Source: CAZDQL01 sp964507325
Lineage (GTDB): Bacteria > Planctomycetota > UBA1135 > GCA-002686595
Direction of reading: 5' to 3'
NCBI GenBank assembly: GCA_964507325.1
Contig: CAZDQL010000080.1
Coordinates: 1-29,681 of the forward strand
Length of the DNA stretch: 29,681 nt
The translations under genes were made by a program, and so were the position numbers. The number at the start of each line of letters is the position of its first letter. Positions within the stretch are counted from its first letter, which is position 1. Of this stretch, positions 12,984-20,469 are shown piece by piece. The notes under the pieces are model-generated. The model did not search any database, was not told where the DNA came from, and saw only the letters and a program-made list of their open reading frames with translations.

Positions 12984-15650
12984 CTAGAGCTGCAACACCT
13001 GCAGTCCGTCCTGCTCCAGGTGGAGCGCCGAGCGCCGCAGCTCCCGGCCGTCGCTCAGGAGGACGAGCGTCTTCCCCGTCGCGCTGATCTCGGAGATCGG
13101 AAAACTCCCGTCGGGGCTGCGGGGCACGTAGCTGGGGTACTGGGAGGCGCCCTGATGGAACTCGGGCAGGAACACCGTGACGGGCAAGCGCTCGCCGCTC
13201 TCGTCGAGGATGGCGAAGGCGTCCGCGACGTCGGCGGCGCCGAGCTCGACCTGGAAGCGAAAGAGGCGCTGGACGCTCAGGATCGAATCGAGCGGCGTGG
13301 TGATCTCCTCGATCGCCCACCTGCGACGCTCGGTGCGCTCGCTGTTCACCTGGAGGAAGACGTGCTCGCGCGGGACGCGTTCCAGCGAGAAGCGTCCGTC
13401 GGAGTCGGTCTCCGTCGGCTCACTGCGCACGTAGCTGCCCTCGCGGTTGACCATGACGCCGTAACGCGCCAGCGTGATCGTGGCGCCCGCGATCGGCAGG
13501 CCGCGGTCGTCCACCACCCGACCGGCGACGCGCGAGTGGAAGGGATCCTGGGGCAGGACGATTCGCACGTCGGTCGCACCGGCGGGGATCGGCTCGCTGA
13601 TGACGACGAGGTGCGTCGCGGGGTCCCAGGCGCGCAACCGATACTCGCGCTCGAACAGGCCGCCCAGAGCGAAGCGCCCGGCGGCGTCGGTCTCCACCGG
13701 CTGACGCACACCCGCGTTCGCCTCCTCGAGGCTGAGCTCCCACTTCGGAGTGGGGTCCTGGAGGGCGACGGCCCAGCCCGGCTGCGGGTTGCCCGCGGCG
13801 TCGGTGACCGTGCCGGCAATCGAGAGCGGCGCGCCTCCCAGGACCAGCACCAGCTTCTCGTGACCCTCGCGACTCTCGGCGACACGACCTCCGAAGGTGG
13901 TGTCGCGCGCCGCCAGGTAGCCCTTCTTCACCGCCAGCAGCGCGCTCTCCTCGTCGATCCACTCGCGCAGCGCGATCGCGAAGGCACCATTCCTGTCGGT
14001 GAAGCCGTTCTGACCGCTCCACGACACCTCCGCGCCCTCGACCGGCCTGCCCTGGGGGTCGAGAACCCGGCCGGCGATGCGTCCCCAATCGTCCTCCGGC
14101 CTCATGACGAAGCGCAGGTCGAAGTCGGGCGCCGGCGGCAGCGGGGCCTCGAGGTTCTCGTATCCGTGGCGGAGCAAGAGCAGCTTGCTACCGGGAATGC
14201 GCGGCGCACCGCGGTAGTGGAAGCGTCCATCGGCGCCGGTCAGGACGATGACCGGATCGTCCCGCAGAAAGGTCTGTGTCTGCCCGGGAGAGGTGCGCGT
14301 GTCGAGGACCAACGGGAAGCCGCTCGCCGCCTGGAAGGAACCGCAGGGCCGGATCGAGACCACGGCCAGCGGCCGGTCCTCGGGATCGACGACGATGCCG
14401 CCGAAGTCGATCGTGGTCGCGCCCACCAGGACGAGCTCGCGCGTTCCGTCCTCCGCGGCGCCCCAGCCCCCGCCCAGGAAGGCCCAGCCCTGCTCGTCCA
14501 GCTCGAGCGACCCGCCGGCGTGTTTTGTCGGGACCGCATACGAGAAGCGTCCCTGCGCATCGGTCTCCGTCAGCAGCTCCGCGGGCGGAGCGTCGCGCAG
14601 CGTCCACCACCACTCCTCGAGATGGGCACGCCCGTCGAAGGAGGTTTCGTCCGCGAGAATCGACTCGAGTCGCTCGGGGGCGATCTCCTGCGTCTCGCCC
14701 TCGCGCCGGAGCAGGGTGCGTCCGGGTCCCGACCAGCGCACGGCATGCGGGCCGAACCAGCGCATCCGGCGGCCCGGCAGCGGTCGTCCCTCGAGGTCGA
14801 CGAGTCGTCCGCGAACGACCTCGGCCGCGGTGGCGCTCGCCACTGCGGGATCCTCGGTCGGGATGGGCGCGCGCTCGGTGGTCCGCTCCGCCGCCGTCAG
14901 CACCTCGATCGCAGGTGGGGAGGCGGGCGGCTCGAAGTCCGCCCCCTCGGCCGCGGGGGAGAGCGACTCCGCCTCCGTCACGGGAGCCTCCGGGCCTTGG
15001 AGGAGATACACGCCGAGCGCGACAGCCACTGCCGCCAGAGCCAGGCCGAGTTTGAGGTTCATGGCGGAGATCCAGGTGAGGAGCTGGGTCGAGAGCAGCC
15101 CGACGGACCGGAGCGGACGTTCGAGCACGACCACGGCTGCACACCAGGAGGCGCGACTGCCGAAGGTGTCGTCGAGCCGCGCGCGCAGCTTGTCGAGTCC
15201 GCGCTGCAGGCGTGTCTTGACCGTGCTCACCGGGACACCGAGCTGCGCCGCGATCGCCCGCGGCCCGAGCTGCCCCTGGTAGCGCAGGATCAAGGTGGTC
15301 CGGTACGGCTCCTCCAGGGCGAGGAGGTGGGCGGACAGCACCCGCTGCATCTCGACCTCGGCCACCAGCTCGTGAGCCGAGGGCAGCGCCTCGTCGCGTG
15401 CGGCTGCGCGCTCTCGGGCCCGCTGTGCCCCCTGTGAGCGTCGCAGGCTGTGCGCCGCGTTCTGGACCACGCGCGTCAGCCAGGCGCGCACGTCGACCCG
15501 GCCCTGTGGCGGTCGCCGCACGGCGTTCAGCCAGGCCTCCTGCGCGACGTCCTCCGCCAGGGCAGGATCGCGGACGAGACTGCGTGCCAGGCGCTCCACC
15601 CACTTGGTGTGGGTGAGGAGGCGTTCGATCTCGAGGGAGCTCATGGGCAT
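12984..15650 (-). CDS. ECF sigma factor fused to a membrane segment and five carboxypeptidase-regulatory-like repeats
   Basis: An 888-residue single frame with three parts. Residues 8-72 are sigma region 2 (DPALAEDVAQEAWLNA at 29-44, then WLTRVVQNAAHSLRR at 57-71). Residues 99-160 are region 4, with an LEEPYRTTLILRYQGQ-type opening and GVPVSTVKTRLQRGLDKLR recognition and closing helices. A hydrophobic segment at about 198-216 (LKLGLALAAVAVALGVYLL) should cross the membrane. After a low-complexity linker (220-278) come about 610 residues with five CarboxypepD_reg-like starts: GRLVDLEGRPL (281), GGIVVDPEDRPL (417), GRVLDPQGRPVEGA (527), GTVTDAAGNPQ (613) and GRVVDDRGLPIAGA (710), with matching TDxxGRF turns. 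This predicts a membrane-tethered sigma factor with an extracytoplasmic sensor. No anti-sigma gene is adjacent. M197 could be an internal start, but no ribosome site precedes it. Start could be ATG 15650 or 15644. Confidence 0.85.
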   Translation of the reverse strand: MPMSSLEIERLLTHTKWVERLARSLVRDPALAEDVAQEAWLNAVRRPPQGRVDVRAWLTRVVQNAAHSLRRSQGAQRARERAAARDEALPSAHELVAEVEMQRVLSAHLLALEEPYRTTLILRYQGQLGPRAIAAQLGVPVSTVKTRLQRGLDKLRARLDDTFGSRASWCAAVVVLERPLRSVGLLSTQLLTWISAMNLKLGLALAAVAVALGVYLLQGPEAPVTEAESLSPAAEGADFEPPASPPAIEVLTAAERTTERAPIPTEDPAVASATAAEVVRGRLVDLEGRPLPGRRMRWFGPHAVRWSGPGRTLLRREGETQEIAPERLESILADETSFDGRAHLEEWWWTLRDAPPAELLTETDAQGRFSYAVPTKHAGGSLELDEQGWAFLGGGWGAAEDGTRELVLVGATTIDFGGIVVDPEDRPLAVVSIRPCGSFQAASGFPLVLDTRTSPGQTQTFLRDDPVIVLTGADGRFHYRGAPRIPGSKLLLLRHGYENLEAPLPPAPDFDLRFVMRPEDDWGRIAGRVLDPQGRPVEGAEVSWSGQNGFTDRNGAFAIALREWIDEESALLAVKKGYLAARDTTFGGRVAESREGHEKLVLVLGGAPLSIAGTVTDAAGNPQPGWAVALQDPTPKWELSLEEANAGVRQPVETDAAGRFALGGLFEREYRLRAWDPATHLVVISEPIPAGATDVRIVLPQDPFHSRVAGRVVDDRGLPIAGATITLARYGVMVNREGSYVRSEPTETDSDGRFSLERVPREHVFLQVNSERTERRRWAIEEITTPLDSILSVQRLFRFQVELGAADVADAFAILDESGERLPVTVFLPEFHQGASQYPSYVPRSPDGSFPISEISATGKTLVLLSDGRELRRSALHLEQDGLQVLQL

Positions 15651-15663
15651 CTACCCGGATGAC

Positions 15664-15698
15664 GCAGCCGGCACCGAAAGGGACTCAGATGCGGCTGC
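15664..15698. repeat. Inverted repeat in the leader of the sigma-fusion gene
   Basis: GCAGCCG (15664-15670) and CGGCTGC (15692-15698) are perfect inverted arms separated by 21 bases, ending 13 bases upstream of ATG 15650. On the minus-strand transcript this would be a stem-loop next to the start codon. No Shine-Dalgarno lies between the stem and the start. It could influence translation or be an operator; no further evidence. Confidence 0.35.
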
Positions 15699-15791
15699 TT
15701 TCTTCCGGGCTGGACTCCACGAGCCTATCCGGCCTTCTCCCGCAGTTACCGCAGATCCCGTCCGGCCCGTAGACAGTCGTGGTCGGGCCTC

Positions 15792-17072
15792 CTACCCCTC
15801 CCCCGGAACGATCGCCTCGTATTCACGCAGAAGCTCGTGGATCCGAGCCAGCGGCACTTCGAGGGGCGTGACCCCGTGCCTTGCGGCCAAGGCGGCGACG
15901 CCACCCGCCGCCTGCCCCATGCCCATGCACGAGGCCTGCACCCGCAGCCCGGAATTCGCCAGGCGGTCGCTGCAGACGCAGCGCCCGGCCACCGTGACGT
16001 TGCGACTGCCCTTCGGGATCAGGGCCCGCAGGGGGACCGTCGGCACGGTACCGGGCTCGAGCGGTTTCGGCTGCACTCCATCCTCGGTGTGCAGGTCGAC
16101 GGGGTAGAAGGCGTTGGAGACGGCGTCCTCGAAGAGCCGACCGGACGTGTAGTCCTCCACCGTGATCATCGTCTCGCCGACGATGCGGTAGCTCTCGCGG
16201 AAACCGGTCTCCGGCTGCAGGTGCATCAGGCGCAGCTTCTCCTGGCGGACCCTCTCGAGCACGGCCTTGCGACCGGTCCGGTTGGCCTGGGTCACCGTGA
16301 CGGAGCTCGATGAGTCCGCGCCGTGCACGTAGAGTTGATGGAGGCGATCGCGTCCCGGGTCGTTCGCCTCACCCAACCGGAAGAGCATGGAGCCGGGTTG
16401 GTGTTCCTCTTCGCGGAGCCTCGGCAGACCCAGCATGCCGACCACCTCCGCCCCACCCGTGCAGTCGATGATCTGTTTGCACAGAACACGGCGTCGGGTG
16501 CCGAACCCGACACAATCGACCCGCCAGCCATTCGCTGTCTTGGAGATCGCCTGGGGGAACTCGTAGTAGGCGATGTCGACGCCGGCCTGCTCGCACTTCT
16601 CCTCGGCGAGCACGGAATAGAGGAACTGGTTGACCAGCACCTGATTGTGCCAATGTCGCCGGGGTACCTTGGAGAAGTCGGGCAGTGCTCCGCCGTCCAG
16701 CTCCACGCTTTCGCGGACCAGCTCCCAGCCGATCCCCGCGATCACCTGCTCACCCCAGGCATCGAACAGCCCCGGGAAGGCCACGCCGCCGGTCGTCGTC
16801 GTGCCGCCGAGCTGGTTGTTCCGTTCGACGATCAGGGTCTTGGCGCCCGCCCGGCCCGCCTGGATGGCCGCGATGGTCCCTGCGGTGCCTCCTCCCACCA
16901 CGAGCACATCCACCTGGACCTCGAGGTCGCCCCCGGTCGCTTCCTGCATCCCTCCCGGGCTCGTTTCCACGTCGACGTCCGTCGTGGAGGCCACCACGAA
17001 TCCCGCTCCCGCCATGCCGAGAACGGAGTGCTGCAGGAACTCTCGTCTGTCGGTTTGGATTCGATCTTGCAC
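15792..17072 (-). CDS. Tat-exported FAD-dependent oxidoreductase
   Basis: A 426-residue flavoprotein of the FAD_oxidored class common in Planctomycetota and Verrucomicrobiota. The N-terminus carries a twin-arginine signal, TDRREFLQ (R9-R10), followed by the weakly hydrophobic HSVLGMAGAGFVVAS, so the folded holoenzyme should be exported. The FAD-binding motif is VDVLVVGGGTAGTIAA (G60, G62, G65), with the ribose-binding E83 at the end of the second strand and the GGTTTTGG loop (89-96). CTGGAE in the second FAD contact region and GRCVCSDRLANSGLRVQ near the end complete the family pattern. The start is GTG 17072, with AAGGAG at 17084-17089 and an 11-base spacer; no better ATG precedes the Tat signal. 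Reaction and substrate are unknown. It diverges from the M16 pair. Confidence 0.85.
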   Translation of the reverse strand: MQDRIQTDRREFLQHSVLGMAGAGFVVASTTDVDVETSPGGMQEATGGDLEVQVDVLVVGGGTAGTIAAIQAGRAGAKTLIVERNNQLGGTTTTGGVAFPGLFDAWGEQVIAGIGWELVRESVELDGGALPDFSKVPRRHWHNQVLVNQFLYSVLAEEKCEQAGVDIAYYEFPQAISKTANGWRVDCVGFGTRRRVLCKQIIDCTGGAEVVGMLGLPRLREEEHQPGSMLFRLGEANDPGRDRLHQLYVHGADSSSSVTVTQANRTGRKAVLERVRQEKLRLMHLQPETGFRESYRIVGETMITVEDYTSGRLFEDAVSNAFYPVDLHTEDGVQPKPLEPGTVPTVPLRALIPKGSRNVTVAGRCVCSDRLANSGLRVQASCMGMGQAAGGVAALAARHGVTPLEVPLARIHELLREYEAIVPGEG

Positions 17073-17413
17073 TGCTGCTCGAGCTCCTTGCGTCGTGGCT
17101 CGCCCCTCGGGGCAGGGGGTGCCGTCACCTGCGGTTGCGCCGCGGCGCGCATCCCGACGTCTGCGGGGACGCCCTCATCATGCGCGTTGGGCGGCAGGAC
17201 GCCAGCATCCTCACCCACGAGGAGCTGCGCGCATTCCGTCCCGCTGGCGCGCCCGGCAGACTGCGAACCTGCAACCCCGGTCTGGGAAGTGAGGCTGCGG
17301 ACTCGATCCCAGCTGGCCTCCGCCCGATCTCTGTTCACTTCCCGTTTGGCGGTTGTCCGCGTGGAGCATCCCGAGTATCCCGGTACCCCCCCGAACCCCC
17401 CCCGAGGTGAGAA
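17073..17413. other. 341-base divergent intergenic region (FAD oxidoreductase / M16 pair)
   Basis: It contains the ribosome site of the GTG-started oxidoreductase at one end and that of the M16 gene (GAGGTGAG, 17404-17411) at the other. A weak plus-strand promoter candidate for the M16 genes is TTGTCC (17353-17358), 17 bases, then TATCCC (17376-17381); the -10 is poor. Two C-runs lie just before the M16 ribosome site. Open frames crossing this gap show no domain or signal. I see no RNA gene in it. Confidence 0.5.
17386..17403 (+). repeat. C7 and C8 homopolymer tracts directly before the M16 ribosome site
   Basis: Seven C (17386-17392), GAA, then eight C (17396-17403) immediately precede the Shine-Dalgarno GAGGTGAG of the M16 gene. 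Such runs are prone to length change and would alter promoter-to-ribosome-site geometry. No other run of this kind stands beside a start signal in the window. Confidence 0.6.
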
Positions 17414-18970
17414 ATGAGCCGACTGCTACCCGCCCCCATCCGGGGGCTCGTTCTTCTCCTCTGCGCTACGCCGATCGCGTCGGCGCAGGGTCTGAACCTG
17501 GAAGACCAGGTGGTCGAGCACACCCTGGACAACGGCCTGAAGCTGCTCATGGTCGAGCGCCACGAGGTGCCGCGAGTGGTGTGCCACATCTACTACAAGG
17601 TCGGCAGCGTCTACGAGCGCCCCGGCATCACGGGCATCTCGCACTTCCTCGAGCACATGATGTTCAAGGGCACGCGGACCACGGGTGTCACCGATTTCGA
17701 GGCGGACGAGGCGCTGAATCGGCGCATCGACGAGCTGATGGACCTCGTCTACCGGGAGAAGTTCCACAAGCAGGACGGAGATCCCGAGCAGATCGCGGCC
17801 TGGCAGGCGGAGGCCGAGGAGCTGATGGCCGAGGAGAAGCAGTACATCATCAAGGACGACCTCTGGGAGCTCCTGATGAAGAACGGGGGCACCGGCCTGA
17901 ACGCTTCCACCGGTCAGGAGACCACCGGCTACTACGTCACGCTGCCCTCCAACAAGGTCGAGCTGCAGATGGTCCTCGAGGCCGACCGCATGCAGAACGC
18001 GGTCTTCCGCGAGTTCTACTCCGAGAAGGAGGTCATTCGCGAAGAACGGCGTCTGAGCGAGAACCGTCCTGGCTACCTGTTCGGCGAGCAGCTCTCGTCC
18101 AGCTTCTACGCAGCTTCTCCCTACTCCTGGTCGGTCGTCGGCTGGGACGTGGATCTGCAGAAGCTGACCAGGCAGGACATGATCGACTACAAGAACCGGT
18201 ACTACGTCCCGAACAACGCCGTCGCGGTCTACGTGGGGGACATCCAGCCGGAGCGCATCGTCGCCATGGCCGAGAAGCACTTCGGTCCCATCGAGCGCGG
18301 TCCCGATCCGGAGCCGGTGCGCACGACGGAGCCCACGCAGGACTGCGAGAAGCGGCTCTACGGGGAGGCGAGCACGGCACCTGCGCTGACGATCATGTAC
18401 CACATTCCCCCGCAGGGTCATCCCGACGACGAGGTGTTCACGGTCATATCGGGAGTGATGAACGGCACGACCGGGCGCCTGCACAAGAAGCTGGTCCAGG
18501 AGCTGGACATCGCCACCAGCGCGAGTGCCTGGGGCCGGGGCATGGCCTACGCCGGCTCCTTCAGCTTCCGGGGGGCACCCAAGGAGGTGGACGGGCGAAC
18601 TCCCGAGGAATTGGAGGTCGTCATCTACGAAGAAGTCGAACGGCTCAAGACGGAACCGGTCAGTGAGCACGAGTTGCAGAAGGTCAAGAACCAGGCGGAG
18701 GCGCGCTTCCTGCGCCGGCTGCGCTCGACGCGAGGAATGGCCAGCCAACTGGGCCGCAGTGAGCTCGGGCTCGGTTGGCGCGAGATCTCCGCCTCGCTGG
18801 AACGACTGCGAGCGGTCACGGCGGAGGACGTCATGCGCGTGGCTGGCGAGTACTTCACCAAGAACAACCGCACCGTGGGGATCCTCGTCCGCAAGCAGGG
18901 TGAGGAGCGCGCGCGCGGTCGAAGGCGGAGACCTGCGCAAGGTGGCGGGAATCAAGGGGGTGAGAGATGA
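17414..18970 (+). CDS. M16-family zinc metallopeptidase, catalytic subunit (exported)
   Basis: A 518-residue protein. Residues 1-24 form a signal peptide (GLVLLLCATPIASA before Q25). The inverted zinc motif HFLEH is at 77-81 (H77, E80, H81), and the distal glutamate ligand is E189 in VLEADRM, so the site is complete. The typical M16 pattern follows: NGLKLLMVERHEVPRV (40-55), GSVYERPGITGISH, GTG..NASTG, and a second, inactive M16 half from about 320. The last 20 residues are Arg/Gly/Gln-rich, and the final codons overlap the next gene by four bases (ATGA). GAGGTGAG at 17404-17411 fixes the ATG 17414 start. In bacterial M16B pairs this subunit cleaves peptides in a chamber formed with the partner encoded next. 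Confidence 0.95.
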   Translation: MSRLLPAPIRGLVLLLCATPIASAQGLNLEDQVVEHTLDNGLKLLMVERHEVPRVVCHIYYKVGSVYERPGITGISHFLEHMMFKGTRTTGVTDFEADEALNRRIDELMDLVYREKFHKQDGDPEQIAAWQAEAEELMAEEKQYIIKDDLWELLMKNGGTGLNASTGQETTGYYVTLPSNKVELQMVLEADRMQNAVFREFYSEKEVIREERRLSENRPGYLFGEQLSSSFYAASPYSWSVVGWDVDLQKLTRQDMIDYKNRYYVPNNAVAVYVGDIQPERIVAMAEKHFGPIERGPDPEPVRTTEPTQDCEKRLYGEASTAPALTIMYHIPPQGHPDDEVFTVISGVMNGTTGRLHKKLVQELDIATSASAWGRGMAYAGSFSFRGAPKEVDGRTPEELEVVIYEEVERLKTEPVSEHELQKVKNQAEARFLRRLRSTRGMASQLGRSELGLGWREISASLERLRAVTAEDVMRVAGEYFTKNNRTVGILVRKQGEERARGRRRRPAQGGGNQGGER

Positions 18971-20454
18971 CCAGGTTCACGACACCCCCCAACGCAGAGA
19001 AAGCCAGATTGAAGATCATGAAACACGCGATCCTGACTCCGTTCGCTCTGCCCCTGCTCCTGGCAGCCTGTGGCTCCGTCGGGACGTCGATCCACCCGTC
19101 GCAGCTGGTCTACGAGCCCCTCGAGTACCACGCACCCAGCCCTCACGAGCATCGTGTGGAGCTCGACAACGGCATGATCGTCTACATCCAGGAGGATCAC
19201 TTCCTGCCCACGCTGGACGTGAGCGCCCGCATTCGGACCGGCTCGCTGTACGACCCGGCCGACAAAGTGGGCCTCGCCTCCATGGCGGGTTCCGTCCTGC
19301 GCAGGGGAGGCACGACGACCATCGCTGCGGACGATCTCGACGAACGGCTCGCGTTCCTGGGTGGCTCGATCTCCACTTCCATCAGGAACACCTCCGGCAA
19401 CGCCAGCTTGTTCGTCCTGGCCAAGGACGCGCAGGAGGGCCTCACCCTGTTCGCCGACGTGTTGATGAACCCCGCCTACGAGCAGGAGAAGATCGACCTG
19501 TACAAGGCTCAGGCCGTGGCGGACATTCGCCAGCGCAACGACAGTCCCCGCAGGATCCTGGGCCGCGAGTTCGGGAAGCTGCTCTACGTCGATCATCCGG
19601 TCGTGTGGGAGGAGACGGAGGAGTCGATCGGGGCCATCGCCCGCGAGGATCTGCTCGCCTTCCACGAGCACTACTTCGCGCCCAACAACGTGATCCTCTC
19701 CGTCGCGGGTGACTTCGAGAGGGAGGAGATGCTGAAGAGGATCGAGCAGGCCTTCTCCGCCTGGTCGCCCAAGAAGGTCGAGCTGCCTGCGATCCCCGAA
19801 GTCCGCGCGCAGAGTCGCCCCGGCGTCTTCATGGTGCAGAAGGACGCGAACCAGGGCTACGTCAGCGTTGGGCACTTCGGCATCCAGGACACCAACCCCG
19901 ACCGCTTCGCGATCGACGTGATGAACTTCATCCTCGGGGGAGGCAGCTTCACCTCACGCATCACCACCAAGGTGCGTTCCGACGAAGGCCTGGCCTACAA
20001 CACCGGATCGCGCTTCTCCAACCGCCACCTCTTCCCCGGGACCTTCCAGGGCTACGTGCAGACGAAGTCCTCCACGGTCCACTACGCGATCTCCCTGATC
20101 CTCGCCGAGTTCGAGCGCATTCGCGAAGAGCTGGTCGACGACGAGGAGATGGCGACCGCCAAGAGCTACTACCTGGACAGCTTCCCGAGTCGCTTCTCCT
20201 CCGCCGCCTCCTGCATGGAGACCTTTGCGGAGCTGGAGTACGACGGCTTCCCGATGGACTACTACGACACCTTCCGGGAGAAGATCGAGGCGGTGACCAA
20301 GGAGGACGTCCTGCGCGTCGCGCAGGAGTACATCCGGCCGCAGGAGATGAGCGTCTTCATCGTCGGCGACATCGAGGCCTGCCGGGCCGAGAACGAGAAG
20401 CACCCCGGGAAGCTGGACGATCTGGGTGCGATCACCGTGATCGAGGTGGATTAG
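18967..20454 (+). CDS. M16-family non-catalytic subunit, lipoprotein
   Basis: A 495-residue partner of the preceding protease. It has the M16 fold pattern (NGMIVYIQEDHFLPTLDVSA, then TGSLYDPADKVGLASMAGSV), but the position of HxxEH reads ASMAG, so it cannot bind the catalytic zinc. This matches known two-subunit M16B proteases, in which the second subunit supplies substrate-binding residues. The C-terminal half carries GGGSFTSRITTKVRSDEGLAY in two adjoining blocks, the R/Y-containing motif of such partners. A lipobox (LLLAAC) follows MKHAILTPFALP, so the protein is probably lipid-anchored. Start: ATG 18967 overlaps the upstream stop (ATGA) and has AAGGGGG 6 bases before it; ATG 19018 gives a more usual lipoprotein N-terminus and is a real alternative. 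Confidence 0.92.
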   Translation: MTRFTTPPNAEKARLKIMKHAILTPFALPLLLAACGSVGTSIHPSQLVYEPLEYHAPSPHEHRVELDNGMIVYIQEDHFLPTLDVSARIRTGSLYDPADKVGLASMAGSVLRRGGTTTIAADDLDERLAFLGGSISTSIRNTSGNASLFVLAKDAQEGLTLFADVLMNPAYEQEKIDLYKAQAVADIRQRNDSPRRILGREFGKLLYVDHPVVWEETEESIGAIAREDLLAFHEHYFAPNNVILSVAGDFEREEMLKRIEQAFSAWSPKKVELPAIPEVRAQSRPGVFMVQKDANQGYVSVGHFGIQDTNPDRFAIDVMNFILGGGSFTSRITTKVRSDEGLAYNTGSRFSNRHLFPGTFQGYVQTKSSTVHYAISLILAEFERIREELVDDEEMATAKSYYLDSFPSRFSSAASCMETFAELEYDGFPMDYYDTFREKIEAVTKEDVLRVAQEYIRPQEMSVFIVGDIEACRAENEKHPGKLDDLGAITVIEVD

Positions 20455-20469
20455 CCGGGCGACCGGAGA

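Noticed and set aside
15000..15120. Possible separate gene starting at the internal ATG 15062 within the sigma fusion
   Set aside because: No ribosome binding site precedes it and the frame is continuous from the sigma domain; kept as one gene, with the alternative noted.
13020..15437. 805-codon plus-strand open frame opposite the sigma fusion
   Set aside because: Antisense to a protein with recognisable sigma and repeat motifs; the arginine/leucine-rich translation has no motif.
16832..17338. Minus-strand frame running from the intergenic region into the FAD oxidoreductase in another frame
   Set aside because: Overlaps the Tat signal and FAD motif of the real gene; no motif of its own.
17426..18955. 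509-codon minus-strand open frame opposite the M16 gene
   Set aside because: Antisense to an intact HxxEH protease; no domain or signal.
18967..20454. Loss of HxxEH in the second M16 protein as a sign of a broken gene
   Set aside because: The frame is intact and the loss is the normal state of the partner subunit in two-subunit M16B proteases.
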